64,000 bases of DNA, from the NCBI GenBank assembly GCA_963989245.1, contig OZ022339.1, positions 92,493,142 to 92,557,141 of the forward strand, in the 5' to 3' direction. The notes below the pieces were generated by a model. The model saw only the letters and a program-made list of their open reading frames with translations. It was not told where the DNA came from and did not search any database. Below, in pieces: positions 10,540-21,133 of this stretch (positions within the stretch are counted from its first letter, which is position 1; the number at the start of each line of letters is the position of its first letter). The DNA is from Nansenia antarctica. Lineage: Eukaryota; Chordata; Actinopteri; Argentiniformes; Microstomatidae. Position numbers and translations under genes: made by a program.

Positions 10540-12335
10540 CCAGTGCGAAATGCATTGTGGGAGGCAGGTCAGTTGTGTTTAATGGAGAAGCGTTTCTGAA
10601 AATACGGTACATACGGGTAAGATACAAATGCGTGCCATCCTGTACCGTCCCGGTCTGGTCAATGGAGAAGCGCCATTAGGGTCTCTGTCCTGTCTAAGAT
10701 GGGGAAGTGTGTTTGGTGACTGGTCCACACCCTCTGGCAGCGGACAGCCATTTCAGGAGGTATTTCAATGTTTTGGACCAAAGTGCTTTCCAGACAGGTC
10801 ACTACAATCATATTGCAGCTGCTTACCTCTGAGATAAAGCTTGGTGGTAAATACAGAGTTGGTGTAAGACTTTGATAACTATACATTTTATTCCATTGCT
10901 GTCACAACCCCTCCTGAAACCTGCTAATTGGGTGGTTTTTGCTTGTTCTCTGAAAAGAGGGGGGGGGGGTGGGTAGAGATTTAGTAGTGTGAAGAGCACA
11001 CACAACTCACAGACTCCTCAAAGGCTCACAGACTCCTCTTTTGAGTTTTTTGGGGGGGCTCTGGGAAAAGCAGAGTTGTCAAAGCAATGATTATATTTTA
11101 AACTTTTTAAACTTTGACTGCCTTTTTGGTCTGCTGATGCATTTATTCAGCATTTGCATTTGAATTGTGTAGATATTATTCATTGCATGCTTCAAACACA
11201 AATCCTCTGATAGTGATTCATTATGGAGGTATTAGGATAATTTGATATAATAAATGATAGTGAGAGAACAGTGAAGTTAATACTAAACATTTTAGAATAC
11301 TAAAACTGTATGTTGCACATTGTAGATGCAACTGCTTTCAATCAAAATAGTGAAGATTAATTGTTTATTAAATAAACAAAAACATGTTTTGCACAGATTT
11401 GAGTGTGTGGATGTTGCATTTTGCACTCTAGATGCAACTGCTTTGAAATGACTGCCAGCATCATAGGAAATACTTTGGGAGGGGACACATTCATTGACCA
11501 AATCCAGTGCTGTTGTGAAACCTGCGTAATGTCAGGGTCTTAACAGTGATGGACAGTACATTTGCAAAGGCTCTTCATGAGATGAGGTATAAAGAACACA
11601 TCTCTTATTCTGTGAGATTAGATTTCAAGATTATATATTTCCATATATATATATATATATATATACTGTATATATAATTCAAATATACTGTAACCTATCA
11701 GCTTTAAAGCTTATAATCATCTGTGACTGAAGTTTAAAAAATGGCACGATTGGTATTACTCCAGTGCAGGCAATACTTTCTAAACTTCTGAGTGCTAGCA
11801 TGTCAAAACAAAGCAGGTAGGAGAGCTTCCAGATGGCTACCAGTCAGACATTGTTATATGGCAACAGACCATCTCTTAAGATCATATATTTACGAGGGGA
11901 GATTCAGGTGTGGTGCTGAAGGCTGATATTTCACCATTGGACTCAGATCCATTGTTGGGATCCAAAGTGAATGTTATGAAAACGTTCAGTTTAAAATTAA
12001 ATGATTAATAGCCACACAGTCTGAACTATCCATTCTGTGAGCGAAGTTAAATATTTTATTAGCATCTTCCCTTAGCGTTCATTGAAGCTAAGTGTAGGAA
12101 GCCTAGCTCTTCTCTCTGGCACACTTTTCACACCATGAATAAAATAGTATGGCCCTTACTTGGGTATGCAACAAAAAGAAACGTCAGGATTATTTTTGCA
12201 ACGATTTCAAACTGAGCTTTTTGGTATGAAAATGATCCCCCCAAAAAAGTAATAATGTAGCAGCTCAACTCAAATGACTAGGTTCTCAGGTGGATTACAC
12301 TCAGGAAAGTACACAAGACTAATGTGTAACAGATC
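10540..12335. other. No recognisable gene; short AT microsatellite
   Basis: Intergenic or intronic sequence. A run of about eleven AT units lies at 11643-11690. Nothing else is assignable; open frames here are short and without motifs. Confidence 0.5.
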
Positions 12336-12339
12336 TGCA

Positions 12340-12660
12340 ATGTATGGGTCACAATGTTATTTACAGTGTTGGTGTTTGTGCTGCCGCTGTGTCTAGGACT
12401 ATAATACTTGGATGTTGTCTCCGATGGGGGTGATCCCTCCATTTATCTTTATTTTGTTTTGTTTGTGTTTTTGTTTTTTGTAATAAAAAAAAAAGAGAAA
12501 TAACATTCTCTGTTATTGTTTATGGACTGCATAACAAAGTGCAAAACTAGTTTTCTACTATTACATGGGACAATAACCTCCCCCACGGATACTAGTAGTT
12601 GTTGCTATGTCCTGTTGTGTACATGTCTCTGTGAAATTCAATAAAAAAATATTAACCATA
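12340..12660 (+). repeat. Dispersed repeat, LINE 3'-end-like, copy A
   Basis: This block matches, in reverse orientation, 28157-28562: both contain the words for cacaatgtt, gctgccgctgtgt, gatgggggtgatcc, the pair gcaaaactagttttctacta / acatgggacaataacctccc, and both end with an AATAAA-like tail (aattcaataaaaaaat at 12637). An A-rich simple segment in the middle differs between the copies. The polyadenylated end and lack of ORF suggest a retroelement 3' UTR; an L1/Tx1-type parent is inference. Confidence 0.65.
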
Positions 12661-12789
12661 AAAAAAAGACGGTTCTCTAGATCTGTCCTATACTGTAGCT
12701 GCGAGCAGGGTCTAAGCTATGTCACCACATGTGTACAAAATTACCATGATGTGTTTTGAGTGACCTCTATAGAGGTTTTTTGGGGGGGT

Positions 12790-12950
12790 TTCTGAGTGGG
12801 GCAGTGACACTCATATTTGTCATTTTATTGGATAGAGATAGTGAAGACAGACAGGAAAGTAAGGAGAAGAGAGCATGTCAGCAGGGCCAGATTCAAACCC
12901 ATGCTGACATTGGGCATATTATGTGTGCACTGTAGACTGGACCAACCCAT
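12790..12950 (+). repeat. SINE-like / tRNA-like degenerate repeat
   Basis: Contains the fish-typical series gatagtgaagacagacagga, aagtaaggagaagagagc and the box-B-like gattcaaaccc. This resembles a widespread degenerate fish repeat with a tRNA-like end. The assignment is from memory of the pattern only. Confidence 0.35.
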
Positions 12951-12959
12951 GCCACAGAC

Positions 12960-13745
12960 TGGATAGAGTTCTGTTAGCGTTTCCTGTCATTTTGAAAAGT
13001 CAGAGAAGTGCCCATGATGTATTCTGTTGTGTTGTCCATATTTTAGCAGACTTTAAACATCGTCTCTTCCAAAGCTACTTTGCGGATCTACATTCAATTT
13101 GGTTAATGATCTATGGGCAAAAGTCTTTCCATGTGCTAGGTTTCATTAGCTAAAACACAACATGGTCAAATATTCTAAATAGTGCCACCTTGTGGTCAAA
13201 CACAACTCTAGGGCTTAGTTGAACACCCCTGACCATCTGTACCCAATTTAATTATGACTAAGTCAAACAGATGGGTTAGGGTAAGATATATGAATAAGTA
13301 CTTGTTATAGTGCCACAATGTGACAGATTAAGGCACAGATCAGACACAATGCCTGGGTGATACAGTTCAGCTCATTCAGCATAGAGAAAGTTTGTTGCAG
13401 TGTCAAGGCTGAGGTTTTCAGTCAATCTTCATTATGTGTGTTAATTAATTAGTTCAAGGCTAATCATTGTAGCAGTATGGCTTTTACCGCAGCATTTTAG
13501 AGTGTAACACTCCGTCAAAGCCTTTGCCTCTTCATCAGAACAAATCCAAATTGTTTAATAGATTCTTCTTCTGTCCAGTCAGAAGAAAACCCAACCAGAC
13601 CAAATCCAAGGTGAGCAGTAGATTATAGATTCGGACTCCTGTAAATAACACAAACTTCATCATATTAATATCCAGGCTAGACTATTATTTCTATAGTGGA
13701 GAAAATGTGCGGTGGAGAGATTTGAATCTTTCACTTTTAAAGGGA
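12960..13745. other. No recognisable gene
   Basis: Unique-looking sequence without a supportable coding or repeat feature. Confidence 0.5.
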
Positions 13746-13754
13746 GGGAGGAAT

Positions 13755-14545
13755 TACTCTTAATGATAGAATGAACATGTATTTAATGATAGAATGAACA
13801 TGTATTTAATGATAGAATGAACATGTATTTAATGATAGAATGAACATGTATTTAATGATAGAATGAACATGTATTTAGTTAGTTTAGTAACATGTATTTA
13901 ATGATAGAATGAACATGTATTTAATGATAGAAGAAACATGAATTTAATGATAGAATGAACATGTATTTAATGATAGAATGAACATGTATTTAATGATAGA
14001 ATGAACATGTATTTAATGATTGAATGAACAGGTATTTAATGATAGAATGAACATGTATTTAGTTAGTTTAGTAACATGTATTTAATGATAGAATGAACAT
14101 GTATTTAATGATAGAATGAACATGTATTTAATGATAAAATGAACTTGTATTTAATGATAGAATGAACATGTATTTAATGATAGAATGAACATGTATTTAA
14201 TGATAGAATGAACATGTATTTAATGATAGAAGGAACATGTATTTAATGATAGAAGAAACATGTATTTAATGATAGAATGAACATGTATTTAATGATAGAA
14301 TGAACATGTATTTAATGATAGAATGAACATGTATTTAATGATAGAAGTAACATGTATATAGTTAGTTTAGTAACATGTATTTAATGATAGAATGAACATG
14401 TATTTAATGATAGAATGAACATGTATTTAATGATAGAAGGAACATGTATTTAATGATAGAATGAACATGTATTTAATGATAGAATGAACATGTATTTAAT
14501 GATAGAAGTAACATGTATTTAGTTAGTTTAGTAACATGTATATCG
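13755..14545 (+). repeat. 23-bp minisatellite, about 34 units
   Basis: Head-to-tail copies of the unit tttaatgatagaatgaacatgta phase (23 bp), with point variants (aaggaac, aagaaac, aagtaac). At 13876, 14061, 14360 and 14521 the unit is replaced by a variant based on agttagtttagtaac, which gives a loose higher-order pattern. No spacers separate the units. Confidence 0.95.
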
Positions 14546-15145
14546 TGGTGCAACATAGTGTTGTTGTCCTTGTAGCTCTAACATCTCTTGTGTGTCACTC
14601 CAGCAGCGTGGCTCGTCAATGCAGCTTCGCCCATCGCATCAAGTTTGATCCATTTGCCTTAGCAGGCTTTGCATCGGGCCATATGTAGGTTCAGTGAATC
14701 TTTAATAATCCTTTGCTTGTGAATGTCTTTAGTGAGCCACACATCCTGACATGTACATTTGCCAGGCATAGCTACAGCTGCTTGCTGCCGCTTAACCTGA
14801 GACATGCAGACAGCGTAACGGAGCATATTTACTAACATTACGTTCACAAGAATTTAGTTAGAGAGTCTCCCTCTCTAAAACAAAACAACAATTGAGAGAG
14901 AGGGAAATTCAAGCACTTTCAAGGACCCATGTCTATTTTTCAAAACTTGCAGGAACCCTGCATTTTGATCATGATGATATTTTGATGATATCATATTATT
15001 TTCGAGGGCTTTAATGCTTTAATCATCAGAATGAGAGATGAATACATATGGGGCTTTTTAATATTATTATTTGTATTATTATCATTGTTTTTAATAATTT
15101 TCTTTGGTTAAAAATGGAGCTCCTGAGATCAGAATGTTCAGAAAA
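14546..15145. other. No recognisable gene
   Basis: Nothing supportable. The last 30 bases lead into the promoter-like segment of the next gene. Confidence 0.45.
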
Positions 15146-15154
15146 CATGCACTA

Positions 15155-15162
15155 TGACGTCA
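15155..15162 (+). promoter_or_regulatory. CRE/ATF palindrome in a putative promoter
   Basis: A perfect TGACGTCA lies here, and a second half-site (ACGTCA) at 15183-15188. They sit about 120 bp upstream of a candidate first exon that ends in a strong donor at 15281. Consensus match only; CREB/ATF control is inference. Confidence 0.4.
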
Positions 15163-15199
15163 TAATCATAACAGTCGAGAGGACGTCACAATCAAATGT

Positions 15200-15280
15200 C
15201 TGCTACAGAAGCCGGCGCCCAGTTTATCAGGCCAGTTTAACTTCAGTATGAGAAGGTGCAACACGCATGACACAAGCAAG
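15200..15280 (+). other. Candidate 5'-UTR exon of the 15-19 kb gene
   Basis: A stretch downstream of the CRE sites ends in caag followed by gtaagc, a good 5' splice site at 15281. The next acceptor on the plus strand (ctttccttgttcag, ending 15674) leads directly into the first coding exon. The transcription start is not defined. Confidence 0.4.
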
Positions 15281-15548
15281 GTAAGCCTGTGTTAGCTACT
15301 TGTCAAAGTCTATGGGCGTGTAATATTAGTGATATTATTAATGTCTAGCTAGCTAGCCTGCCCTGTACTCACTGTGATATTAATGTGGAACATAGAAAGG
15401 AAGTGGGATGACCTTACTTTGCCTTTGTAGAATCCAATTGATAAATCTTCAAGCCTTAAGTTCAAGCCCTCAAACATGTGTATGAAGCATATGCATCTCT
15501 GTAACTGATGTGGCTATTGGAACTTGTATTCCACTCAGATGGGCAACG

Positions 15549-15674
15549 TCAGTCACTTTTGAAGTTCAAACAGCCTCACAGTCATCCATGAACTCATAGG
15601 GGACAAGTAATTCTATAATAATAATAATATATAAATATAAAATACATAATTTCACATTCTCTTTCCTTGTTCAG
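15549..15674 (+). repeat. Duplicated intron end, copy 1
   Basis: The 3' end of the intron before the first coding exon. It is nearly the same as 16497-16630: both begin gtcagtcacttttgaagttc, continue through cctcacagtcatccatgaac and end in an AT-rich tract and acceptor. This shows that the first two coding exons arose by duplication of an exon plus its upstream intron. Confidence 0.85.
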
Positions 15675-15676
15675 AA

Positions 15677-15884
15677 ATGCCAAATAAAAAGAAGAGTCAG
15701 GGAGGTCAGGGAGTTTTTAATTTTGAAGAAGCTTGGAGGTTGGAAAATGAGTCAGACTCAGATGAGGAGATCACCTTAACCAAAGCCATGAATGCCGCCC
15801 CCATCATGGCCGCCCCCATCATGGCCGCCCCCAGGGACAACAACAAGGCCCAGACAGCAGCCAGCCTGGAGGACCAACCCAGTG

Positions 15885-15916
<32 letters not shown>

Positions 15917-17825
15917 TGAGTAGAGATCAACGTGGGTCTTGTGCGTAAATTACCAGAGAGTCTTGAATTACAGATTTGCACATAAAAAATTTAGACAAGT
16001 AAAAGTCTATGGGCTTGACGGCCTGACTGTATTCATAGGATTGTTGTAACTGTATAGGTTACATGATTAACTTTATAGGTTACATGATTGATTAATATGT
16101 TACATGATTGACAATTAAAAGAGATTGATTAATATATATTACATAACATAAAGAAGTACATTTCTTTTGTATTGGCTAACAATAGGTAGAACTGCAGGTC
16201 CCAGGAGGCCTTGCGGCAAGACGTCATGGAAGTTGACAGTTTAGTTTGTTGGTTTTGAGAAATGCAAATTGTAACGTCCAGAATTAAAGTGAATATCCAA
16301 TAGCTCTTTTATTGTTTGAAAGTGATCAAAAGTGTTGGCCAACAGATTTTTTATATAAAGAAGCTTTCGCTTTACAACCCGACTTCCTAGCCATCATTTT
16401 TTGAGGTAGAAATACTACAAGGATATGGCTTTTTGCCACGTTGCACCTGTTGTCATGACAACTGATGCTTCAATCATAATGTCGCGCAATATCAACAGTC
16501 AGTCACTTTTGAAGTTCAAACAGCCTCACAGTCATCCATGAACTAATAGGGTAAACTCACAAGTAATTATATTATAATAATATATACATCTAAAATTTTC
16601 ACATTCTCTTCCTTGTTTTTCATATTGTAGCCATGAGCAGGAGGACTGGGAGGAAGCATGAGGATAGAGGGGACAGACCTGTAACTGTAAGTGTAACCAT
16701 CACCATTAGCACATTATATGCAGTTATATCAGTTTTGTGTAACCATGTAGCCATGAATGATGCCACACCTCCTCTGTTCTGCTCCTGCAGCAGGTCTGCT
16801 CGGGTGACGAGGCCACCAATGTCTCTGTGGCCACGGTTGCCCCCATCATGGCCGCCCCCGAGGACAACCAGGTCCAGGGAGCAGCCCCCCTCCTAGAGGT
16901 CCAGGCTGAACCCGAGGCCACCTCTGCCTCTATGGCCATGGCTGCCCCTGCGGACAACCAGCCCAAGGCTTCATATGCCAATGTGGCCAAGGTAGGCATC
17001 CCACAGGTAGAGGCACTCCAGAGAGAAGCCAGCCAGGCCAAGAGAGCAGTAGTAGCCCAGGCCCAGAGAGCTGCCCACACAGCAGCCCAGAAAGCAGCCC
17101 GTACCCAGAGAGAGGCCCAGAGTCCCACAGCAGTCAACTGGGCCCAGGGTGAAGCCGAGAGAGCAGCCCGACAGGCCCAGAGAGCAAAAGAGATACTGGC
17201 CCAGGCCCAGACAGCAGCCTAGGCCCTGACAGCAGCCCCACAGGACCAGAGAGCAGCCCAGGACCTGAGAGAAGCCCAGGACCAGATAGTAGTCCAGGCC
17301 CTGAGAGCAGCCCAGACAGCAGACGAGAGAGCAGCCCGTACCTGGAGAGAAGCCCAGAGTCCCAAAGCAGACCCTTGGACCCAGAGGGAAGCCAAGAAAG
17401 CAGCCCGATGGGCCGAGAAAACAGCCCAGGACCTGAGAGCAGCCCGACAGGCCCAGAAAGCAGTCGAGAGACTGGCCCAGGCCCAGACAGCAGCCCCACA
17501 GGGAGCAGCCCCACAGGTCCAGAGAGCAGCCCCCCTGGGAGCAGCCCAGAGCGCAGCCCCACAGGTCCAGAGCGCAGCCCAGGCTTCATATGCTTCTGTG
17601 GAGAAGGTAAGACCCACCCCATGTCAGGAGACATGTGCAATGTGCAATATACAGTAGTACAAAGGTAGTAATGTACATCAGTAGTGCAAAGGTTATAGAG
17701 TGATCACATTAACCAGGGATGAGCAGCCATTATTAAGTATTGTCATTGTCATCATAGTGTAGGCATTTTCCATTGTCATATCTATAGTATCCTAAGGTGG
17801 GGGGGGGGGTACTGAGAGTCATAGT

Positions 17826-17862
<37 letters not shown>

Positions 17863-18535
17863 GGGGGCAATAGTTCAGTGGGGTATGTGGAGGGGGGGAT
17901 TGTTTATCAGAGTGATAGCTCTGTTATCTCCATCTGGGAGTTTCAAAGGACTATGGTACTGTATTTGATAACTGCCCACTCACCCTATTTAGGATTGCTA
18001 AAAATAGACAATACACAAAGATGAGGGGAGACAACTGACTGGTTTTATTCTCAGAAAAGACAAGGGACCCCTCTTGCCAAATACATTTGAGATTGCACCT
18101 TAAGTGTGTTCACTGTATGTCCACAGGAGTGTAAAGAGGCCCAGGCTGCCCTGCTGTTGGAGGCAAACCAAAGAAAGGCGGAGCAAGAGCTCTACATGGC
18201 AGAGAAGGCCCGAGTGGCAGAAGAAAGAAAGGAAGAACAAGGGGTCTGGAAGAGGGAGATGGAGGAAGTCCAGGCCAGGTACATGGCAGCCCAGGCTTCA
18301 TATGCTTCTGTGGAGAAGGTAAGACCCACCCCATGTCAGGAGACATGTGCAATGTGCAATGTGCAATATACAGTAGTACAAAGGTAGTAATGTACATCAG
18401 TAGTGCAAAGGTTATAGAGTGATCACATTAACCAGGGATGAGCAGCCATTATTAAGTATTGTCATTGTCATCATAGTGTAGGCATTTTCCATTGTCTATA
18501 GTATCCTAAGGTGGGGGGGTACTGAGAGTCATAGT

Positions 18536-18592
<57 letters not shown>

Positions 18593-19149
18593 GGGGGCAA
18601 TAGTTCAGTGGGGTATGTGGAGGGGTGGATTGTTTATCAGAGTGATAGCTCTGTTATCTCCATCGGGGAGTTTCAAAGGACTATGGTACTGTATTTGATA
18701 ACTGCCCACTCACCCTATTTAGGATTGCTAAAAACAGACAATACACAAAGATGAGGGGAGACAACTGACTGGTTTTATTCTCAGAAAAGACAAGGGACCC
18801 CTCTTGCCAAATACATTTGAGATTCCACCTTAAGTGTGTTCACTGTATGTCCACAGGAGTGTAAAGAGGCCCAGGCTGCCCTGCTGTTGGAGGCGAACCA
18901 AAGAAAGGCGGAGCAAGAGCTCTACATGGCAGAGAAGGCCCGAGTGGCAGAAGAAAGAAAGGAAGAACAAGGGGTCTGGAAGAGGGAGATGGAGGAAGCC
19001 CAGGCCAGGTACATGGCAGAGAAGGCCCGAGTGGCAGAAGAAAGAGTAAGGACAGCAAAGCTGGCAGGCTTAGGGTTAACACTAGGCTTAGGCTTAACAC
19101 TAACCCTAAAAATGTTGCATGTTTTTTTCAGATAATTTTTGCATTTTAG
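15677..19149 (+). CDS. Unrecognised multi-exon gene, Ala/Gln-rich coiled-coil protein, one internal stop
   Basis: Coding exons that join in frame: 15677-15884, 16631-16686, 16791-17606, 18127-18318, 18857-19045 and 19132-19149 (TAG). Every junction is GT-AG with good pyrimidine tracts, and phases agree: the first junction is phase 1, the rest phase 0. Together they give 493 codons including the stop, but codon 232 is TAG (17220-17222) where the repeat pattern expects CAG. The protein starts MPNKKKSQGGQGVFNFEEAW, has an acidic ESDSDEE patch, several APIMAAP motifs (three in the first exon and the long exon), about 230 residues of AQ/RAA repeats, and two near-identical coiled-coil exons (ECKEAQAALLLEANQRKAEQ). 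No family is recognised. A CRE promoter lies upstream and AATAAA downstream. Structural role is only a guess; the nonsense codon may mean a pseudogene, an allele or a C-to-T variant. Confidence 0.6.
15885..15914 (+). repeat. (GT)n microsatellite overlapping a splice donor
   Basis: About twelve GT units start immediately after the last coding base of exon 1 (15884), so the 5' splice site is the first repeat unit. Confidence 0.7.
16497..16630 (+). repeat. Duplicated intron end, copy 2
   Basis: Second copy of the 15549-15674 block, ending in the acceptor cttgtttttcatattgtag before exon MSRRTGRKHEDRG. Confidence 0.85.
17585..18300 (+). repeat. Exon-intron cassette, unit 1 of a tandem duplication
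   Basis: A segment of about 715-730 bp comprising the end of one exon (QASYASVEK), the following intron with a (GT)n tract, and most of the coiled-coil exon is repeated head to tail at 18300-19030. The introns are almost identical apart from GT-tract length (17826-17858 against 18537-18587). Corresponding acceptors are 730 bp apart (18126 and 18856). Confidence 0.9.
18301..19030 (+). repeat. Exon-intron cassette, unit 2
   Basis: Second copy of the cassette. Its exon ends differently: after MEEAQARYMA it repeats EKARVAEER and uses a donor at 19046, instead of ending AAQASYASVEK as in unit 1. Confidence 0.9.
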
Positions 19150-19177
19150 ATGCAAAACTGAACTGTCAGAGCAAATC

Positions 19178-19183
19178 AATAAA
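19178..19183 (+). promoter_or_regulatory. Poly(A) signal AATAAA
   Basis: AATAAA lies 29 bases after the TAG of the short candidate last exon (19132-19149), which fits the 3' end of the 15-19 kb gene. Confidence 0.5.
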
Positions 19184-19400
19184 TGTCCTGAAATGTCTAA
19201 AAATGTTTTTTCACTTTGTCATTCTGGGGTATTATGTGTGGATTGATGGCAAATTATGACTTTGCTTGTTCTGTAGACATGGGTCTACGGACATCAACTA
19301 AATTTGTTTCTCTAAAAGCTTGTTTGCTTTGAGAGAACCATAAACAGCAGAGGAACTATTAGCTCTTACAGGAGATACGAGAATGATAGTGATTTGGGAT

Positions 19401-19608
19401 ATTAAGATACACAGGTTACACAGTGTCTAAACTAGCAAGATAAACACCTTATATTAAGATACACAGGTTACACGGTGTCTAAACTAGCAAGATAAACACC
19501 TTATATTAAGATACCCAGGTTACACGGTGTCTAAACTAGCAAGATAAACACCTTATATTAAGATACCCAGGTTACCCGGTGTCTAAACTAGCAAGATAAA
19601 TACCTTAT
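19401..19608 (+). repeat. 52-bp tandem repeat, four units
   Basis: Units start at 19401, 19453, 19505 and 19557, each beginning attaagatac and containing gtgtctaaactagcaagata. A few point changes separate units. Confidence 0.95.
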
Positions 19609-19619
19609 ACTGATCCACG

Positions 19620-20284
19620 GGCTGAACCAGCGCTGCACACAAGAGCCCTCGGCATGACGAGTCTCATCATGATTATCTACAATCATTCACCTGTAGGCGT
19701 ACTCAATTTACAGTAAGTTGTCAGTGAGGTCACCTTGTTGCGTCCTTCTGAAAGGTAACAAGTTCTACAGCAATAACTGTAAGCAGTTGCAGCACAGCTG
19801 CAGGGCGGAATACCACCGGCATCCGTCCAACTTCCCTGCTTTTCCCAGTTTTTTCTTACATTACAGAAAGGTTCCACCTCTAAGAGGACGGTTCTACCTC
19901 AACGAAAGAGCTTGAAAAGTCAAAAGATACAGCCTAATGTTGGTGCCTGTTCAGATACAAAATAACTGGTCTGTTAGAAAAGACTACAAGTGATTTCTAT
20001 TGCCTCTGCCCTTAATGGCAGCAAGCAAAGATGGTCGCTTGACTGTACTGTGACCCCACTACATGAGCTCTCAGATACATAGATCACCCATACACCCCAA
20101 AAAATCAATTACACAGACAATGTTTTTGCAATGTTCAAATATATTTAATTCATAGGCAGTTATGCACATCTTTTCATCTTTGATCTTCTCCATAGTTTCT
20201 AGAATCAAATAAAACATACTACTCTCTATTAGAGGACTTATTGTTAGGGATATTTGAGCTCTGTGGAGGTGTGTCTGGTTCTGC
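19620..20284. other. Unassigned; includes the possible 3' UTR of the protease relic
   Basis: The right-hand 200 bases are downstream (minus sense) of the aspartic-protease stop codon and contain an ATTAAA on the minus strand near 20140. The rest shows nothing I recognise. Confidence 0.4.
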
Positions 20285-20371
20285 TTACACTGCCTGGGCC
20301 AGACCCACCATGTTGTTCTGTCTGTCAAAGACGGTGTAGAACTCCCTGATGAAGAATCTCCCCAGGTCCAC
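20285..20371 (-). pseudogene. Last-exon relic of a pepsin/cathepsin-type aspartic protease
   Basis: Minus strand, 28 codons ending in TAA (RC of 20285-20287): VDLGRFFIREFYTVFDRQNN followed by MVGLAQAV. Pepsin-family proteins end with the pattern W-I-L-G-D-V-F-I-R-x-Y-Y-T-V-F-D-R and then a V-G-L/F-A segment, so this matches the C-terminal beta strands encoded by the last exon. The catalytic DTG motifs would be in earlier exons and are not in the window; upstream is a tandem repeat and then a piggyBac element. The change of W to V and D to R in the WILGD part suggests decay. It could also be a live gene's last exon if upstream exons lie far to the right, but none were seen. Confidence 0.6.
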
Positions 20372-20388
20372 AGCCTGCTGCTGACACC

Positions 20389-20493
20389 GCTGCCCAGGCC
20401 AGAGTTCTAGAACGCTGCCCAGGCCAGAGTAGCAGCCGTCGGAGTTCTAGAACGCTGCCCAGGCCAGAGTAGCAGCCGTCGGAGTTCTAGAAC
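20389..20493 (+). repeat. 40-bp tandem repeat
   Basis: Unit gctgcccaggccagagtagc plus 20 more bases ending gttctagaac. One shortened copy (20389-20413) is followed by two perfect 40-bp copies (20414-20453, 20454-20493). Confidence 0.95.
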
Positions 20494-21133
20494 GACAAGA
20501 GCGGAGGAATTTACTGATGGAATTCCACTTCTACTTCAAGAGATTTAACCCTTTATCGGGCAAATAACCGTTTTAGGTAACTTCCGCACACACTACAAAT
20601 GGCGTCCCACTCGCGTAACAGTGAGGTCAAATAGCATATGGTTTCCACCCAGACAATCAGCGAAGATCCCTCTTTGTCAGCATTCGCGCCATCGTGGCAT
20701 TTGACCAATCAGCAGAGGCCTGGGACATCTCGAAACCTCCTCTTTTCTCTGAAGGCGGAAAAGCGGGTATTTCGGCTCCGTTCGCTTCACTAATAACGAT
20801 GAAACTTCGAAAGTAACCAAGTAAGTTGACAAAACTCACACATTCTATGTTTGAATAGTTGTGCTAAATGATGACGTGTGTTGTTTGCGGAGGACATAGT
20901 GAAATTAGTGAAATTACGGCATGAAAAAAGAACGCACTATTATTAGTCATTCACCCTAACCATGTAGCACCTAGTGTTAGCATAGAATGTCCGTGTGGTA
21001 AACTTGCAAACAAACGCGCTCACTCGAAGGGGTCAAAAAGTGAAAGTGGAACTGTGTGATATTTACCTGATGTATTATTATTGTTATTATTATTATGTTA
21101 TAATGTTGCCAAAGGTTTGTAAAACACTATACA

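Noticed and set aside
13755..14545. CRISPR-like regular repeats
   Set aside because: The units are contiguous with no unique spacers, and the genome is eukaryotic; it is a minisatellite.
17134..17640. Open frames on the minus strand with LLSGPGLLSGP repeats
   Set aside because: They are the antisense of the AQ/RAA-repeat exon and follow from its codon periodicity.
19060..19110. Telomere-like repeats (ttaggg, aaccct)
   Set aside because: Only a few degenerate units; more likely intron sequence.
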